Shown here piece by piece: positions 19,772 through 28,650 of a stretch of 64,000 nucleotides of DNA. The position numbers and the translations under genes are program-made. Source of the stretch: Candidatus Methylomirabilota bacterium (lineage in GTDB: Bacteria > Methylomirabilota > Methylomirabilia > Rokubacteriales > CSP1-6). Position 1 is the first letter of the stretch. Each line of letters starts with the position of its first letter. Location: the NCBI GenBank assembly GCA_035315345.1, contig DATFYA010000205.1, positions 29,393-93,392 on the forward strand, read 5' to 3'. The notes under the pieces are model-generated. The model saw only the letters and a program-made list of their open reading frames with translations. It searched no databases and was not told the DNA's origin.

Positions 19772-21289
19772 ATGGCCTATCTCCTCACCCTGGTCACGTT
19801 CCTCCCCGCGCTGGGCGCGCTGCTGGTGCTGGCCCTGCCCCGGCGCCAGGACTCGGCGGTCCGGTACGCGACGCTGCTGACCACCGCGGCGACCTTCGTG
19901 ATCTCGCTGCCCCTCTACTTCCGCTTCGATCCTTCGCTCGCCGACTACCAGTTCGTGGAGCAGCGGCCGTGGATCCCCTCGCTCGGGGTGACGTACCACC
20001 TCGGGGTGGACGGCATCAGCGTGCTGCTGGTCCTGCTGACCACGTTCCTGATGCCGCTGGTCATCCTGTCGTCGTGGACCTCGGTGGAGTCGCGCTGGAA
20101 GGAATTCGCGATCACCATGCTGCTCCTGGAGACCGGCATGGTCGGGGTCTTCGTGTCCCTCGACCTCTTCCTCTTCTACGTCTTCTGGGAGGCGATGCTG
20201 ATCCCGATGTACCTGATCATCGGGATCTGGGGCGGGCCCAACCGGGTCTACGCCGCGGTCAAGTTCATCCTCTATACGTTGACCGGCTCGCTCCTGATGC
20301 TGGTGGCCATCCTGGTGCTCTACTTCCAGCACGGAGTCGCCACCAATATCTACACGTTCGACCTGCCGGTGCTCGCCCGGTACGTGGTGCCGGCCGGGAC
20401 GACCCAGAATCTGTTGTTCCTGGCCTTCGCGCTGGCCTTCGCGATCAAGGTGCCGATGTTCCCGTTCCACACCTGGCTGCCCGACGCCCACGTGGAGGCG
20501 CCGACCGCGGGCAGCGTGATCCTGGCCGGCGTGCTCCTGAAGATGGGCACCTACGGCTTCCTGCGCTTCTGCCTGCCCCTGTTCCCGACCGCGAGCCTGC
20601 ACTACGCGCCGCTGATCTTCGCGCTCTCGGTCATCGGCATCATCTACGGGGCGTGGGTCTCGACGGTGCAGGCCGACATCAAGAAGCTGGTGGCCTACTC
20701 GAGCGTGAGCCACCTGGGCTTCGTGGTGCTCGGGCTCTTCACCCTCACCCCGCAGGGCCTGGTCGGCGGCCTCATCCAGATGGTGAACCACGGGCTCAGC
20801 ACCGGCGCGCTCTTCCTCATGGTCGGCATGATCTACGAGCGCCGGCACACCCGCCTCATCGCCGACTTCGGCGGGCTGTGGAGCGTGATCCCGGCCTTCA
20901 GCGCGATCTTCCTGATCGTGTGCCTGTCCTCGCTCGGGCTGCCCGGGTTGAACGGGTTCGTGGGCGAGTTCCTGGTGCTGCTGGGCGCCTTCCAGGTGGA
21001 CCGGCTCGCCGCGGTGCTGGGCACCAGCGGCATCATCTTCGCGGCGGTGTACCTCTTGTGGATGTACCAGCGGGTGTGCTTCGGCCCGGTGGCCTCCGAG
21101 GCCAACCGGCGGCTCCGGGACCTGACCCCGCGCGAGTGGGCGGTGCTGCTGCCGGTGCTGCTCTTCATCTTCTGGATCGGGGTGTACCCGACCACCTTCA
21201 CCGCCATGACCGAGCCGAGCGTGCAGGCGCTGATCACGCAGGTCCAGAGCAAGGCGCAGGCGACCGCCGCGATGGTGGCGCCGCGGTGA
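19772..21289 (+). CDS. nuoM: NADH-quinone oxidoreductase subunit M
   Basis: The 505-residue antiporter-like complex I subunit has LGVDGISVLLVLLTTFLMP near residues 75-93, the conserved Glu in FWEAMLIPMYLIIGIWGG near 140-157, PFHTWLPDAHVEAPTAGSV near 232-250, and KLVAYSSVSHLGFVVLG near 307-323. GLPGLNGFVGEFLVLLGAF is near 390-408. It lies 7 bases after nuoL and overlaps nuoN by 4 bases. Confidence 0.95.
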   Translation: MAYLLTLVTFLPALGALLVLALPRRQDSAVRYATLLTTAATFVISLPLYFRFDPSLADYQFVEQRPWIPSLGVTYHLGVDGISVLLVLLTTFLMPLVILSSWTSVESRWKEFAITMLLLETGMVGVFVSLDLFLFYVFWEAMLIPMYLIIGIWGGPNRVYAAVKFILYTLTGSLLMLVAILVLYFQHGVATNIYTFDLPVLARYVVPAGTTQNLLFLAFALAFAIKVPMFPFHTWLPDAHVEAPTAGSVILAGVLLKMGTYGFLRFCLPLFPTASLHYAPLIFALSVIGIIYGAWVSTVQADIKKLVAYSSVSHLGFVVLGLFTLTPQGLVGGLIQMVNHGLSTGALFLMVGMIYERRHTRLIADFGGLWSVIPAFSAIFLIVCLSSLGLPGLNGFVGEFLVLLGAFQVDRLAAVLGTSGIIFAAVYLLWMYQRVCFGPVASEANRRLRDLTPREWAVLLPVLLFIFWIGVYPTTFTAMTEPSVQALITQVQSKAQATAAMVAPR

Positions 21290-22758
21290 ACCCCCCGCTC
21301 GTCCTGCCCGTCGTCGACCTGCGGCCGATCCTGCCGATGCTGGTCCTGGCCGCCACCGCGGCCGTCGTGCTGCTGCTCGACCTGGTGCCGCCGCGCGACC
21401 GCAAGGAGCACCTCGGCTTCGTCAGCGCGCTCGGAGTGGTGGCCACGCTGGTCGTCACCTTCTGGATGGTGTTCGCCACCGGCGGCGCCGAGCTGCGCGG
21501 CTTCCGGGGCATGGTGGTGCTGGATTCGTACGCCCTCTTCTTCAACGTCGTGATCGGCTACGCGGCGGGCCTGGTGCTCCTGCTCTCGATGGACTACATC
21601 CGGCGCGAGGGCCAGGAGTCGGGCGAGTTCTACATCCTGGTGCTGCTCTCCGCGCTCGGGATGATGCTGATGGCCGCGGCGGGCGACCTGATCATCGTGT
21701 TCCTCGGGCTCGAGACCATGTCGATCGCCCTCTACGTGCTGGCCGGCTTCTTCCGCACTCGCATCGAGGCGGGCGAGGCCTCGATGAAGTACTTCCTGGT
21801 CGGGGCCTTCGCCTCCGGCTTCTTCCTGTACGGCATCGCCCTGATCTTCGGCGCCACCGGCACCACCAACCTCGACCGCATCGCCAACGCGGTCGCCGCG
21901 GGGGCCGGCAAGGATCCGATGCTGGTCATCGGTCTCGGGCTCCTGCTGGTGGGTTTCGGCTTCAAGATCTCCTCGGTGCCCTTCCACATGTGGGCCCCCG
22001 ACGTGTACGAGGGCGCCCCGACCTCGATCACCGCCTTCATCGCCACCGGGTCCAAGGCGGCCGCCTTCGCCGCGCTGCTGCGGGTGCTGCTCACCGCGGT
22101 GCGGCAGATTCCGCTGGACTGGGTGATGCTGCTGTGGGTGATGTCCGCGGTCACCATGACGGTGGGCAACGTGGTGGCGCTGGCCCAGCAGAACTTCAAG
22201 CGCATGCTGGCCTACTCCTCGATCGCCCACGTGGGCTACATGCTGGTCGGGGTGGTGGCGGGCGGCGCGCTCGGCAACGGCAGCGTGCTCTTCTACATGC
22301 TCGCCTACACCTTCACCACCGCGGGCGCCTTCGGGGTGATCGTGCTGCTGGAGCGGGCCGGGCAGGAGGCGGTGAAGATCGACGACTTCGGCGGCCTCGC
22401 CGCGCGGCATCCGCTGCTGGCCCTGGCCCTGTCCATCTTCCTGCTCTCGCTGATCGGCATCCCACCCACCGCCGGCTTCGTGGGGAAGTTCTACCTGTTC
22501 GGCGCCGCGGTGAAGTCGGGCTACGTGTGGCTGGCCGTGATCGGCGTGCTGAACTCCGCGGTCGCCGCGTACTACTATCTGCGCCTCATCGTCTACATGT
22601 ACATGCGCGAGCCCCAGGGCGCGCCCACGGTGCTGGCCCCGTCGCTGTCGGGGGCGCTCGCCCTGATGGTCGCGCTGTGGGGCGTGGTGCAGCTCGGCGT
22701 CGCGCCCGGCCCGCTGTTCGATCTGGCCCAGGCCGCCGTCGTTCCGCTGCTCAGATAG
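21286..22758 (+). CDS. nuoN: NADH-quinone oxidoreductase subunit N
   Basis: The 490-residue third antiporter-like complex I subunit shows FLGLETMSIALYVLAGFFR near residues 140-158, PFHMWAPDVYEGAPTSITAF near 232-251 and KRMLAYSSIAHVGYMLVG near 305-322. GIPPTAGFVGKFYLFGAAV is near 391-409. The GTG overlaps the nuoM stop. Subunits A-K do not precede this trio, so the rest of complex I must be elsewhere or replaced. Confidence 0.94.
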   Translation: MNPPLVLPVVDLRPILPMLVLAATAAVVLLLDLVPPRDRKEHLGFVSALGVVATLVVTFWMVFATGGAELRGFRGMVVLDSYALFFNVVIGYAAGLVLLLSMDYIRREGQESGEFYILVLLSALGMMLMAAAGDLIIVFLGLETMSIALYVLAGFFRTRIEAGEASMKYFLVGAFASGFFLYGIALIFGATGTTNLDRIANAVAAGAGKDPMLVIGLGLLLVGFGFKISSVPFHMWAPDVYEGAPTSITAFIATGSKAAAFAALLRVLLTAVRQIPLDWVMLLWVMSAVTMTVGNVVALAQQNFKRMLAYSSIAHVGYMLVGVVAGGALGNGSVLFYMLAYTFTTAGAFGVIVLLERAGQEAVKIDDFGGLAARHPLLALALSIFLLSLIGIPPTAGFVGKFYLFGAAVKSGYVWLAVIGVLNSAVAAYYYLRLIVYMYMREPQGAPTVLAPSLSGALALMVALWGVVQLGVAPGPLFDLAQAAVVPLLR

Positions 22759-22766
22759 TGCGCGCA

Positions 22767-22820
22767 CCCTCACCCCGGCCTCTTTTCCCTCTCCCCTTCG
22801 GGCAGAGGGCAAGGTGAGGG
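22767..22820. repeat. GC-rich palindromic intergenic repeat (REP-like)
   Basis: An imperfect palindrome: CCCTCACC (22767-22774) pairs with GGTGAGGG (22813-22820), and CCCTCT (22787-22792) with AGAGGG (22804-22809) around a short TTCGG-containing loop. A shorter relative lies at 4836-4877. It fills the gap between nuoN and the HAD gene and touches the HAD GTG, so it could act as terminator, mRNA end stabiliser or ribosome-site donor. Confidence 0.6.
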
Positions 22821-23600
22821 GTGGTTCCTCGCCTCCCCTACCGCGGCTGGCTCTTCGACCTCGACGGCACCGTCTATCTGGGCGAGCGCCTGATCCCCGG
22901 CGCCGACGCGGTCATCGCGGCGATCCGCGGGGCGGGCCGGCGCGTGGCGTTCCTGTCCAACAAGCCGCTCGAGACCCGCGCGGACTACGCGGCCAAGCTC
23001 ACGCGCCTCGGGGTGCCCGCCGCGCCCGACGACGTCATCAACTCCTCGCTGGTGCTCGCGCGCTACCTGCGCGACCGCGATCCCGGCGCGCCGGTCTTCG
23101 TCATCGGCGAGCCGCCGATGCGGAACGAGATGGCCGCCCACGGCTTCGAGGTGCGGCCGGACGAGCGGGTGCGCTGGGTGGTGATCGCGTTCGATCGCAC
23201 CTTCGACTACGCGAAATTGAACGTCGCCCTGCAGGCGGTGAGGGGCGGCGCGCGCCTGATCGCCACGAATCCCGACCGCACCTGCCCGGTGGAGGGGGGT
23301 GAGATCCCCGACTGCGCCGGGATGATCGCGGCGGTCGAGGCGGTCACCGACCGGAAGGTGGAGACGATCGTGGGCAAGCCCTCGCCGATCATCCTGGAGG
23401 TGGCGCTCGCCGCCCTCGGGGTGCCGGCGCGCGAAGCCGCGATCGTGGGCGACCGCATCGAGACCGACATCGTGATGGGACGGCGGCTCGGGCTCGGCAC
23501 CGTGCTCGTGCTGAGCGGGGTCACGCGCGCCGACGACGCCCGAATCGCCGCGGTGGCTCCGGACCACGTGTTACAGTCGATCCGAGATCTGGTGGAGTGA
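22821..23600 (+). CDS. HAD-IIA family phosphatase, possibly glycerol-3-phosphate phosphatase
   Basis: The 259-residue HAD hydrolase has motif I LFDLDGTVYLG (residues 11-21), motif II LSNKP near 47, the IIA cap, motif III Lys in VGKPSPIIL near 185, and motif IV GDRIETDIVMGRRLG near 212-226. NagD/PGP-type members dephosphorylate small phosphates. Because the GlpD gene starts 4 bases later, glycerol-3-phosphate is an attractive substrate, as for the mycobacterial HAD-IIA G3P phosphatase; this is inference. The GTG at 22821 abuts the palindromic repeat. Phosphoglycolate or p-nitrophenyl phosphate-type activity remains possible. Confidence 0.85.
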   Translation: MVPRLPYRGWLFDLDGTVYLGERLIPGADAVIAAIRGAGRRVAFLSNKPLETRADYAAKLTRLGVPAAPDDVINSSLVLARYLRDRDPGAPVFVIGEPPMRNEMAAHGFEVRPDERVRWVVIAFDRTFDYAKLNVALQAVRGGARLIATNPDRTCPVEGGEIPDCAGMIAAVEAVTDRKVETIVGKPSPIILEVALAALGVPAREAAIVGDRIETDIVMGRRLGLGTVLVLSGVTRADDARIAAVAPDHVLQSIRDLVE

Positions 23601-23604
23601 TCGC

Positions 23605-25242
23605 GTGAGAGTGACGTCGGACCGACTGACCGCGCTGAACGACACCGAGCTGGACGCGGTGGTGATCGGCGGCGGCATGGCCGGCGCGGGCGTCGCGCGC
23701 GACCTGGCCCTGCGCGGCGCCTCGGTCGCCCTCTTCGAGAAGGGCGACTTCGCCTCGGGCACGTCCTCGAAATCCTCGAAGCTGATCCACGGCGGGCTCC
23801 GCTACCTCGAGCTGGCCGATTTCAAGCTGGTGCGCGAGTCGTTGCGCGAGAAGAAGACGCTCGAGCGGCTGGCGCCCCACCTGGTGCGGCCGCTCCCCTT
23901 CCTGGTGCCGATCTACCGGGGCGCCGCGCGCGGCCTCATCAAGGTCCGCCTCGGCATGTGGCTGTACGACCTGCTGACGCCGGGCAAGACCACCGAGCGC
24001 TACCGGGTGCTGAACCCGGCGGCCGCGCTCGCCCTGGTGCCGAGCGTGCAGGCCCAGGATCTGCGGGGCGCCGGCTACTACTTTGACGATCTGCTCCTCT
24101 ACCCGGAGCGCCTGTGCCTGGAGAACGTCCTCTCCGCGGTGCGCCACGGGACGCGGGCCTTCAACTACTGCGAGATCGAGGAATTCGTGCACGGCCGGGG
24201 CGGCGTCGAGGGCGTGCAGGCGCGCGATCTGCTGAGCGGGCAGGTGCAGACGGTGCGGGCGAAGACCATCGTCAACTGCGCGGGCCCGTGGGTCGATCGC
24301 GTTCGGGCCATGGCGCGGGTGGCCGACCGGACCCCGCAGCTGCTCCGCACCACCAAGGGCATCCACTGCCTGCTGCCGCGCATGACCGACCGCGCGGTCT
24401 ATCTCTCCGCCCACGACGAGCGCATGATCTTCGTCATCCCGTGGCGCGAGTTCTCGCTGGTCGGGACCACCGACACCGACTTCACCGGCGATCCGGATCG
24501 GCTCTGGGCGACCCGCGAGGAGGTCACGTATCTGCTGGACGAGGTCGCCAAGGTGCTGCCCGACAAGCGGGTGGCGCTGGAGAACGTGTCCTATACCTAC
24601 GCGGGCGTGCGGCCGCTGTCCTACGAGCCGGGCGCCTCGGCCACTCGCGTCTCCCGCGACCACCAGGTGGTCCCCGAGGGCCCCGACGGCCGATTCCTGT
24701 CCGTCACGGGGACCAAGCTCACCTGCTTCCGCAGCCTGGCCGAGGACGTGGGCGACCGGGTGATGCGCGCGCTCGGCCGGCGCGAGCCCTCGCGCACCGG
24801 CCGCGCGATGCTGGACGGCACCGACGAGGACGCCGGCAAGATCGAGGTGCGCGCCTGGATGGACGTCTCCGAGGAGATGGCGGCGACCGGGCTGTCCAGG
24901 TCCGGGCTCCGGATGCTGGTGGAGACCTACGGCCGGACCTATCCGCGCGTGCTCGATCTGGCCCGCAAGCTGCCCGACGGCTACGAGCGCCTCTGCCCGA
25001 GCAATCTCGAGATCGTGGCCCAGCTCCACCACGCGGTGCGCGAGGAGATGGCGGTGTCGCTGCAGGACGTGCTGCTGCGCCGCACCGGCATCGGCCAGAG
25101 CCGGTGCCAGGGTCTCGATTGCGCCGAGTCCATCGCGGGACGCATGGCCGAGCTGGCCGGCTGGTCCCGTCGCCGGCTCGAGGCGGAGATCGCGGCCTAC
25201 CTCGAGCACGTGGAGCGCAGTCGGCGGTTCCGCCAGCGATGA
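23605..25242 (+). CDS. glpD: Aerobic glycerol-3-phosphate dehydrogenase
   Basis: The 545-residue FAD membrane-associated dehydrogenase oxidises sn-glycerol-3-phosphate to dihydroxyacetone phosphate and passes electrons to quinone. Motifs: VIGGGMAGAGVARDLALRG near residues 17-35, SSKLIHGGLRYLE near 55-67, the DDLLLYPERLCLENV segment near 155-169, and FVIPWREFSLVGTTDTDF near 274-291. The C-terminal DAO_C domain has GRTYPRVLDLA near 443 and REEMAVSLQDVLLRRTGIG near 480-498. The start is GTG at 23605; a GTG two codons later is also possible. Overlaps the next small gene by 4 bases. Confidence 0.93.
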   Translation: MRVTSDRLTALNDTELDAVVIGGGMAGAGVARDLALRGASVALFEKGDFASGTSSKSSKLIHGGLRYLELADFKLVRESLREKKTLERLAPHLVRPLPFLVPIYRGAARGLIKVRLGMWLYDLLTPGKTTERYRVLNPAAALALVPSVQAQDLRGAGYYFDDLLLYPERLCLENVLSAVRHGTRAFNYCEIEEFVHGRGGVEGVQARDLLSGQVQTVRAKTIVNCAGPWVDRVRAMARVADRTPQLLRTTKGIHCLLPRMTDRAVYLSAHDERMIFVIPWREFSLVGTTDTDFTGDPDRLWATREEVTYLLDEVAKVLPDKRVALENVSYTYAGVRPLSYEPGASATRVSRDHQVVPEGPDGRFLSVTGTKLTCFRSLAEDVGDRVMRALGRREPSRTGRAMLDGTDEDAGKIEVRAWMDVSEEMAATGLSRSGLRMLVETYGRTYPRVLDLARKLPDGYERLCPSNLEIVAQLHHAVREEMAVSLQDVLLRRTGIGQSRCQGLDCAESIAGRMAELAGWSRRRLEAEIAAYLEHVERSRRFRQR

Positions 25243-25583
25243 GGGCCCGCGTGGTGGCCCTGGCCCTGCTGCTCATGAGCGCGGCGGTGTCATCGGCCAC
25301 CGATCAGGCCTGGCTTCTCGGCCGCTGGGAGATGACGCACGATCCCGACGGCGGCCCGAAGGACTGGCTCGAGTTCGCCACCGACGGCCGGGTGACCTCG
25401 ACCAAGCCGGGCGGACAGCGGGTGACCGGCCGCTACCTCGCCTCGGAATCCGAGGTCCAGATGAACTTCAAGGTCGGCACCCTGTCGGTCATCGTCACGC
25501 TGGCCGCCGACGCCGACAAGCATCACCTCTACGCCAAATCGGCGCGGACCGGCAACACCGCGGTGTACGAGAAGCGACCGTAG
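25239..25583 (+). CDS. Small predicted exported protein, function unknown
   Basis: A 114-residue protein with a cleavable signal peptide (MRARVVALALLLMSAAVSSA, cleavage near residue 20). The mature part starts WLLGRWEM and contains repeated short beta strands (EFATDGRV, VTGRYLASES, VIVTLAADAD), like small lipocalin-like domains. It is translationally coupled to glpD (ATGA overlap) and ends 9 bases before a convergent gene. I recognise no named family; its role in glycerol phosphate oxidation, if any, is unknown. Confidence 0.7.
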   Translation: MRARVVALALLLMSAAVSSATDQAWLLGRWEMTHDPDGGPKDWLEFATDGRVTSTKPGGQRVTGRYLASESEVQMNFKVGTLSVIVTLAADADKHHLYAKSARTGNTAVYEKRP

Positions 25584-25592
25584 CCGCCACGC

Positions 25593-27137
25593 TCAGGCGC
25601 GCCGCATCCGGAAGTTGGCCCGGCGCAGGTCGAACTGCTGGTCCGGACTGGGCGTGAACTCCACGTAGCGCTGCAGTCCGTAGTCCTCGATCGGCTGCAA
25701 GACCACGATCCACGGGTTCTCTTCGAGGAAGATCCTGGTCATCTCCCGGTAGGTCTCGGCCCGAGCGCTCTCGTCCCCGCTCCGCCGCGCGGCGACCGCG
25801 AGGCGGTCGAACTCGTCGTGGCGCCAGTAGTCGTGCGCCTGGCCCGGGCTGAGCAGTCGTCCCATCATGCCGTCGGGGTCGCGGATGATCGAGGTCGGAT
25901 CCGACCACCAGACACCCTTGAAGGCCTGCTGCCGGTTCTTCTGGTGGCGGACGGCGGTGTCGATGACGTCGAGCACGACCTTGACCCCGACGTCCTCCCA
26001 CATCTCGGCGATGGCCTCGGCCATGGCCCGGTCGTTGGCGATCATGCCCGCCGTCGTCTCGAAGTGGATCGCTTCGCCCCGGTAGCCCGCCTGCTTGAGC
26101 CGCTGGCGCGCGGCCCCGGGATCGTACGGCAGGGGTGGCCGCGACGCATCGTGCGCGGCGTCTCCGCGGGGGATGGGTCCGTTCGGCACCACACCGCGGC
26201 CGCGCCAGAGCTCCTTGAGGATGGTCTCCCGGTCGATGGCGAGGGACAGCGCCTGCCGGATCAACGGGTTGCTCAAGGGGGCGACCCAGACGTTGACCGC
26301 GAGCACGTAGAGACCCGCGTAGAGCACGCCGGCGACGCGGGTGGACGGCGCGGCCGCCACGCGGGCGCGGTCCTCGGGGGCCAGCGGCACGATCAGGTCG
26401 GCCGCACCGCGGAGGAGCAGGTCCGCCCGCCGCGCATGATCCGGGACCGACTGGAAGACCACCCGATCGACGTCGACACGGCCACCCCAATAGTCCGGAT
26501 TGGCGTCGAGGACACATCGGTCGCCCCGGGTCTGCGACACGAAGCGGAAGGGCCCGCTGCCGATCGGACGCTCGTTGAAGACCTTGAACCCCACGCGGTC
26601 GACGTACGCCCAGGGGACGATGGACCCCACGCACGACGCGAGGCGCCCCGGCATGAGCAGATCGGGCCAGCGGGTATGGATGATCAGCGTCGCGGGATCG
26701 GGCGCCTCGGTCCGCTCGATCGCCGCGGTCCACCAGGATCCGAGGATGCGGGCGGCCTTCACTCGGGGGTCATGGGTCCGGTCGAGACTGTACTTGGCGT
26801 CGGCCGAGGTGAACGGCGTCCCGTCGTGCCAGCGCACGTCGGGCCGCAGGGCGAGCTGCCAGGTCGTGGGCGTCGTCCGCCTCCAGGCAGTCGCGAGGGC
26901 CGGGTGCAGGGTGCCGTCGGGATGACGGCGGACGAGGGTGTCGAAGAGGTTGAAGGCCACGCGCCAGTCGTTCGACAGGGTGGATCCGTGAGGATCGAGG
27001 CTGGTGACGTCGAAGGACTGGGCGACCACCAGCTCCCGCTTCCTCGTCGTCTCCGCGGCGGCGCGGCGCACCGTCGTCGGCGCCATGCCGGCGGCCAGTC
27101 CCAGGGAGCCGCGCGAGAGAAATCCCCGACGGTCCAT
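25593..27137 (-). CDS. ABC transporter periplasmic binding protein, peptide/nickel family 5
   Basis: The 514-residue solute-binding protein (DppA/OppA/NikA group) begins MDRRGFLSRGSLGLAAG, a twin-arginine-like signal (RRGFLS) suggesting Tat export. The mature part has SLDPHGSTLSN, the WRVAFNLFDTLVR segment, TWQLALRPDVRWHDGTPFTSADAKYSLDR near residues 90-118, ANPDYWGG near 215 and NPLIRQALSLAIDRETI near 278-294. No permease or ATPase genes for this family are adjacent, so it is an orphan receptor here. The ATG at 27137 is preferred because the earlier in-frame ATG lies inside the -10. Confidence 0.88.
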   Translation of the reverse strand: MDRRGFLSRGSLGLAAGMAPTTVRRAAAETTRKRELVVAQSFDVTSLDPHGSTLSNDWRVAFNLFDTLVRRHPDGTLHPALATAWRRTTPTTWQLALRPDVRWHDGTPFTSADAKYSLDRTHDPRVKAARILGSWWTAAIERTEAPDPATLIIHTRWPDLLMPGRLASCVGSIVPWAYVDRVGFKVFNERPIGSGPFRFVSQTRGDRCVLDANPDYWGGRVDVDRVVFQSVPDHARRADLLLRGAADLIVPLAPEDRARVAAAPSTRVAGVLYAGLYVLAVNVWVAPLSNPLIRQALSLAIDRETILKELWRGRGVVPNGPIPRGDAAHDASRPPLPYDPGAARQRLKQAGYRGEAIHFETTAGMIANDRAMAEAIAEMWEDVGVKVVLDVIDTAVRHQKNRQQAFKGVWWSDPTSIIRDPDGMMGRLLSPGQAHDYWRHDEFDRLAVAARRSGDESARAETYREMTRIFLEENPWIVVLQPIEDYGLQRYVEFTPSPDQQFDLRRANFRMRRA

Positions 27138-27145
27138 CCACCGCG

Positions 27146-27174
27146 AATAGAGCAACTTCCAGGCGGCGAGTCAA
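27146..27174 (-). promoter_or_regulatory. Candidate promoter of the family 5 binding protein gene
   Basis: Minus strand TTGACT (27174-27169), 17-base spacer, TCTATT (27151-27146). The -10 ends 8 bases before the ATG at 27137, implying a leaderless or nearly leaderless message. Confidence 0.45.
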
Positions 27175-27180
27175 TGGTGC

Positions 27181-27186
27181 TATAGT
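27181..27186 (+). promoter_or_regulatory. Possible -10 of the ugp operon
   Basis: TATAGT, five of six consensus, 119 bases before the ugpB ATG. The -35 is poor, which would fit an activator-dependent promoter. The leader has no obvious hairpin. Confidence 0.35.
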
Positions 27187-27305
27187 TCCGAGCGCCCGGG
27201 CCCGTGGTGGACGAACACGTCGCCCGGGCGCCGCGCGGTCGAGATCCCAAGCCGCTCGCGTTTGCGCGGAGACGCACGATCCCGAACGACAAGCGGAGGT
27301 CATCC

Positions 27306-28637
27306 ATGCCATACACGACGACGCGCTGGTCCTCGGTCACGACCACGCTGCTCCTGGTCGCCGCGGTGCTCTCTCTTCCCGCCCCCGCCTTCGCGAAGAC
27401 CGAGATCCAGTTCTGGCACGCCATGACCGGCCAGCTGAACGACGCGGTCAACGAGCTGGTGAAGCAGTTCAACGAGAGCCAGGCCGAGTACGAGGTGAAG
27501 CCGCTCCGCAAGGGCACCTACGCGGAGACCCTCACCGCGGCCATCGCGGCCTACCGCCAGCGCCAGGCGCCCCACATCGTGCAGGTGTTCGACGTGGGCA
27601 CCCAGACCATGATGCTCTCCGGCGCGATCGTGCCCGTGTACCAGCTCATGAAGGAGCAGGAGATCGCGGTGGACTGGAAGGACTTCATCGCGCCGGTGGT
27701 GGGCTACTACTCCAAGGACGGCAACCTCTACTCGATGCCATTCAACTCCTCCACCCCGATCCTCTACTACAACAAGGACGCCTTCCAGAAGGCCGGCCTC
27801 GACCCGAGCAAGCCGCCCCAGACGTGGAAGCAGGTGGAGGAGTACAGCAAGAAGCTGATCTCATCGGGGGCGACCAAGTGCGGTTTCTCCACCGGCTGGC
27901 CCTCGTGGGTCCAGGTCGAGAACATGCACGCGCTGCACGACCAGCCGTTCGCCACCAAGCACAACGGCTTCGACGGTCTCGACGTGCAGCTCCTGATCAA
28001 CCGGGAGTTCGGGGTGAAGCACCTCACGCAGCTCGCGGCCTGGCAGAAGGACCACGTCTTCTCCTACGGAGGGCGCGCGGGCACCGCCGACCCCAAGTTC
28101 CTGAGCGGCGAGTGCGGGATGTACATGCAGTCGTCCGCCCTGATCGGCGGCTTCACCAAGGGCGCGACCTTCAAGTGGGGCACCGGCCAGCTGCCGACCT
28201 ACGGGCCGCCGTACAAGCGCGCCACCTCGATCATCGGGGGCGCCACCCTCTGGGTGATGAAGGGCAAGCCGGCGGCGGAGAATCGGGGCACCGCGCGCTT
28301 CCTCAAGTTCATCTCGGACACCAACCAGCAGATGTGGTGGCACGTCACCACCGGGTACCTGGCGATCTCGAACAGCGCGGTGAAGAACCTGGAGGCCGGC
28401 TACCACTTCAAGAAGCACCCCGACCAGTTCACCGCCTTCGCGCAGCTCACCAAGGGGCAGGCCACCGCCAACAGCCAGGGCCTTCGGCTGGGCAACTTCG
28501 TGCAGATCCGCGACGTGATCGAGGCCGAGATGGAGAACATCTTCGCGGGCAAGAAGGCGCCCAAGCAGGGGCTCGACGACGCGGTCGCCAAGTCCAACGA
28601 GATCCTGAAAGAGTTCGCGGCCGCGAACAAGCAGTAG
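27306..28637 (+). CDS. ugpB: Glycerol-3-phosphate-type ABC transporter binding protein (UgpB-like)
   Basis: The 443-residue family 1 solute-binding protein has a signal peptide (cleavage near residue 30, APAFA-KTE). The mature start IQFWHAMTGQLNDAVNELVKQFN is the UgpB signature; E. coli UgpB has the same WHAM segment. Other recognisable parts are QAPHIVQVFDVGTQTMM near 92-108, YYNKDAFQKAGLDP and GGATLWVMKGK near 318. A GGAGGT ribosome site precedes the ATG. The following permeases, phosphodiesterase and glycerol kinase support glycerol-3-phosphate or glycerophosphodiesters as ligand. Confidence 0.92.
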   Translation: MPYTTTRWSSVTTTLLLVAAVLSLPAPAFAKTEIQFWHAMTGQLNDAVNELVKQFNESQAEYEVKPLRKGTYAETLTAAIAAYRQRQAPHIVQVFDVGTQTMMLSGAIVPVYQLMKEQEIAVDWKDFIAPVVGYYSKDGNLYSMPFNSSTPILYYNKDAFQKAGLDPSKPPQTWKQVEEYSKKLISSGATKCGFSTGWPSWVQVENMHALHDQPFATKHNGFDGLDVQLLINREFGVKHLTQLAAWQKDHVFSYGGRAGTADPKFLSGECGMYMQSSALIGGFTKGATFKWGTGQLPTYGPPYKRATSIIGGATLWVMKGKPAAENRGTARFLKFISDTNQQMWWHVTTGYLAISNSAVKNLEAGYHFKKHPDQFTAFAQLTKGQATANSQGLRLGNFVQIRDVIEAEMENIFAGKKAPKQGLDDAVAKSNEILKEFAAANKQ

Positions 28638-28650
28638 CGCGTCGTCGCCG

